Assembly (NCBI RefSeq): GCF_002113025.1
Contig: NZ_NEJH01000002.1
Span: 806,001-870,000, forward strand
DNA: 64,000 nt
From: Pseudomonas sp. B28(2017)
Lineage (GTDB): Bacteria; Pseudomonadota; Gammaproteobacteria; Pseudomonadales; Pseudomonadaceae
Direction: 5' to 3'
The position numbers and the translations under genes were made by a program. Below the pieces are notes generated by a model. It was not told the DNA's origin. It made no database searches and saw nothing but the letters and a program-made list of their open reading frames with translations. Positions 63,734 to 64,000 of this stretch are shown in pieces. Numbering within the stretch: the stretch's first letter is position 1; each line of letters starts with the position of its first letter.

Positions 63734-64000
63734 CTACGGCTTATGCGCCCGGGACAGGAATTCGTGGGATTGCATTTCCAGCAGTCGGCTGAGGGTCCGT
63801 TGGAACTCAAAGTTCAGGCGACCGCCGGTGTACAGATCCTTAAGCTCGACTTCAGCAGAAATGATCAGCTTAACATTACGGTCGTAGAACTCGTCGACCA
63901 TGTTGATGAAGCGTCGGGCGATGTCGTCGGTGGTGACGCTCATCTGTTCGACACCGCTAAGCAGCACGGCGTGGAAGATCTTGCCCAGCTCGATGTAGTC
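63734..64000 (-). CDS. zapE: ZapE/AFG1-like ATPase, C-terminal part
   Basis: Only the last 88 residues are in the window; the gene continues past the right edge. They contain the conserved C-terminal ZapE sequence DYIELGKIFHAVLLSGVEQM and FINMVDEFYDRNVKLIISAE, ending in LEMQSHEFLSRAHKP. ZapE is a Z-ring-associated P-loop ATPase; the Walker motifs would be outside the window. The assignment rests on this C-terminal signature. Confidence 0.88.
   Translation of the reverse strand, partial: DYIELGKIFHAVLLSGVEQMSVTTDDIARRFINMVDEFYDRNVKLIISAEVELKDLYTGGRLNFEFQRTLSRLLEMQSHEFLSRAHKP

Overview
The window reads as a chromosomal segment of a fluorescent pseudomonad (Pseudomonas fluorescens group). The grounds are a high-GC codon pattern, a complete Pseudomonas-type alginate operon from alg44 onward, a full dcw cluster with mraZ-to-lpxC order, petABC-sspAB, rplM-rpsI, and many short REP hairpins of the 'gtgggagcgagc..gctcgcga' type between genes. 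No rRNA, tRNA, CRISPR array or insertion sequence was seen. The one RNA gene is rnpB.

Layout. (1) 1-13400, + strand: alginate polymerisation, export and modification genes alg44 (5' end outside the window), algK, algE, algG, algX, algL, algI, algJ, algF, algA. algD and alg8 would lie upstream. REP hairpins sit exactly at the two widest internal gaps (algL/algI and algF/algA), so the O-acetylation cassette algIJF is bracketed by them. (2) 13400-15400: strong terminator, a small membrane protein, a short-chain dehydrogenase and an NTF2-like protein. (3) 15500-20407, - strand: an AaeA/EmrA-like adaptor, DUF1656 protein, FUSC transporter and NodT-type outer-membrane lipoprotein form one tripartite efflux operon, divergent from a LysR regulator (20589-21557). 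(4) 21558-22608: about 1 kb without a credible gene. It is occupied by REPs and an ~830-bp element bounded by perfect 18-bp inverted repeats whose two arms are diverged inverted copies of each other. (5) 22609-28961: an RND adaptor and pump followed by an OmpR-type regulator and sensor kinase. The kinase start codon is buried in a perfect 18-bp hairpin. (6) 29109-31083: a small secreted His-rich peptide and a dCache-GGDEF diguanylate cyclase.

(7) 31272-49094, - strand: lpxC, ftsZ, ftsA, ftsQ, ddlB, murC, murG, ftsW, murD, mraY, murF, murE, ftsI, ftsL, rsmH, mraZ, tightly packed and mostly overlapping. It starts from a promoter with three 10-bp-spaced MraZ boxes. (8) 49359-49870: a tandem array of 92-bp repeats just beyond the 3' end of rnpB (49907-50263, - strand). 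(9) 50337-54866: rsmI (-), then lpoA, yraN, gmhA and a two-BON-domain lipoprotein (+). (10) 55012-59900, - strand: sspB, sspA, petC, petB, petA, then rpsI and rplM. An unusual double hairpin lies between petC and sspA. (11) 60146-64000: an aldo/keto reductase, an acyl-CoA dehydrogenase, a GlxA-type AraC regulator and the 3' end of zapE (continuing past the right edge).

No wholly new enzymatic system was evident. The most unusual signals are non-coding: the rnpB-adjacent 92-bp array, the composite inverted element at 21635-22463, the start-codon hairpin of the sensor kinase, and the switchable double hairpin between petC and sspA.
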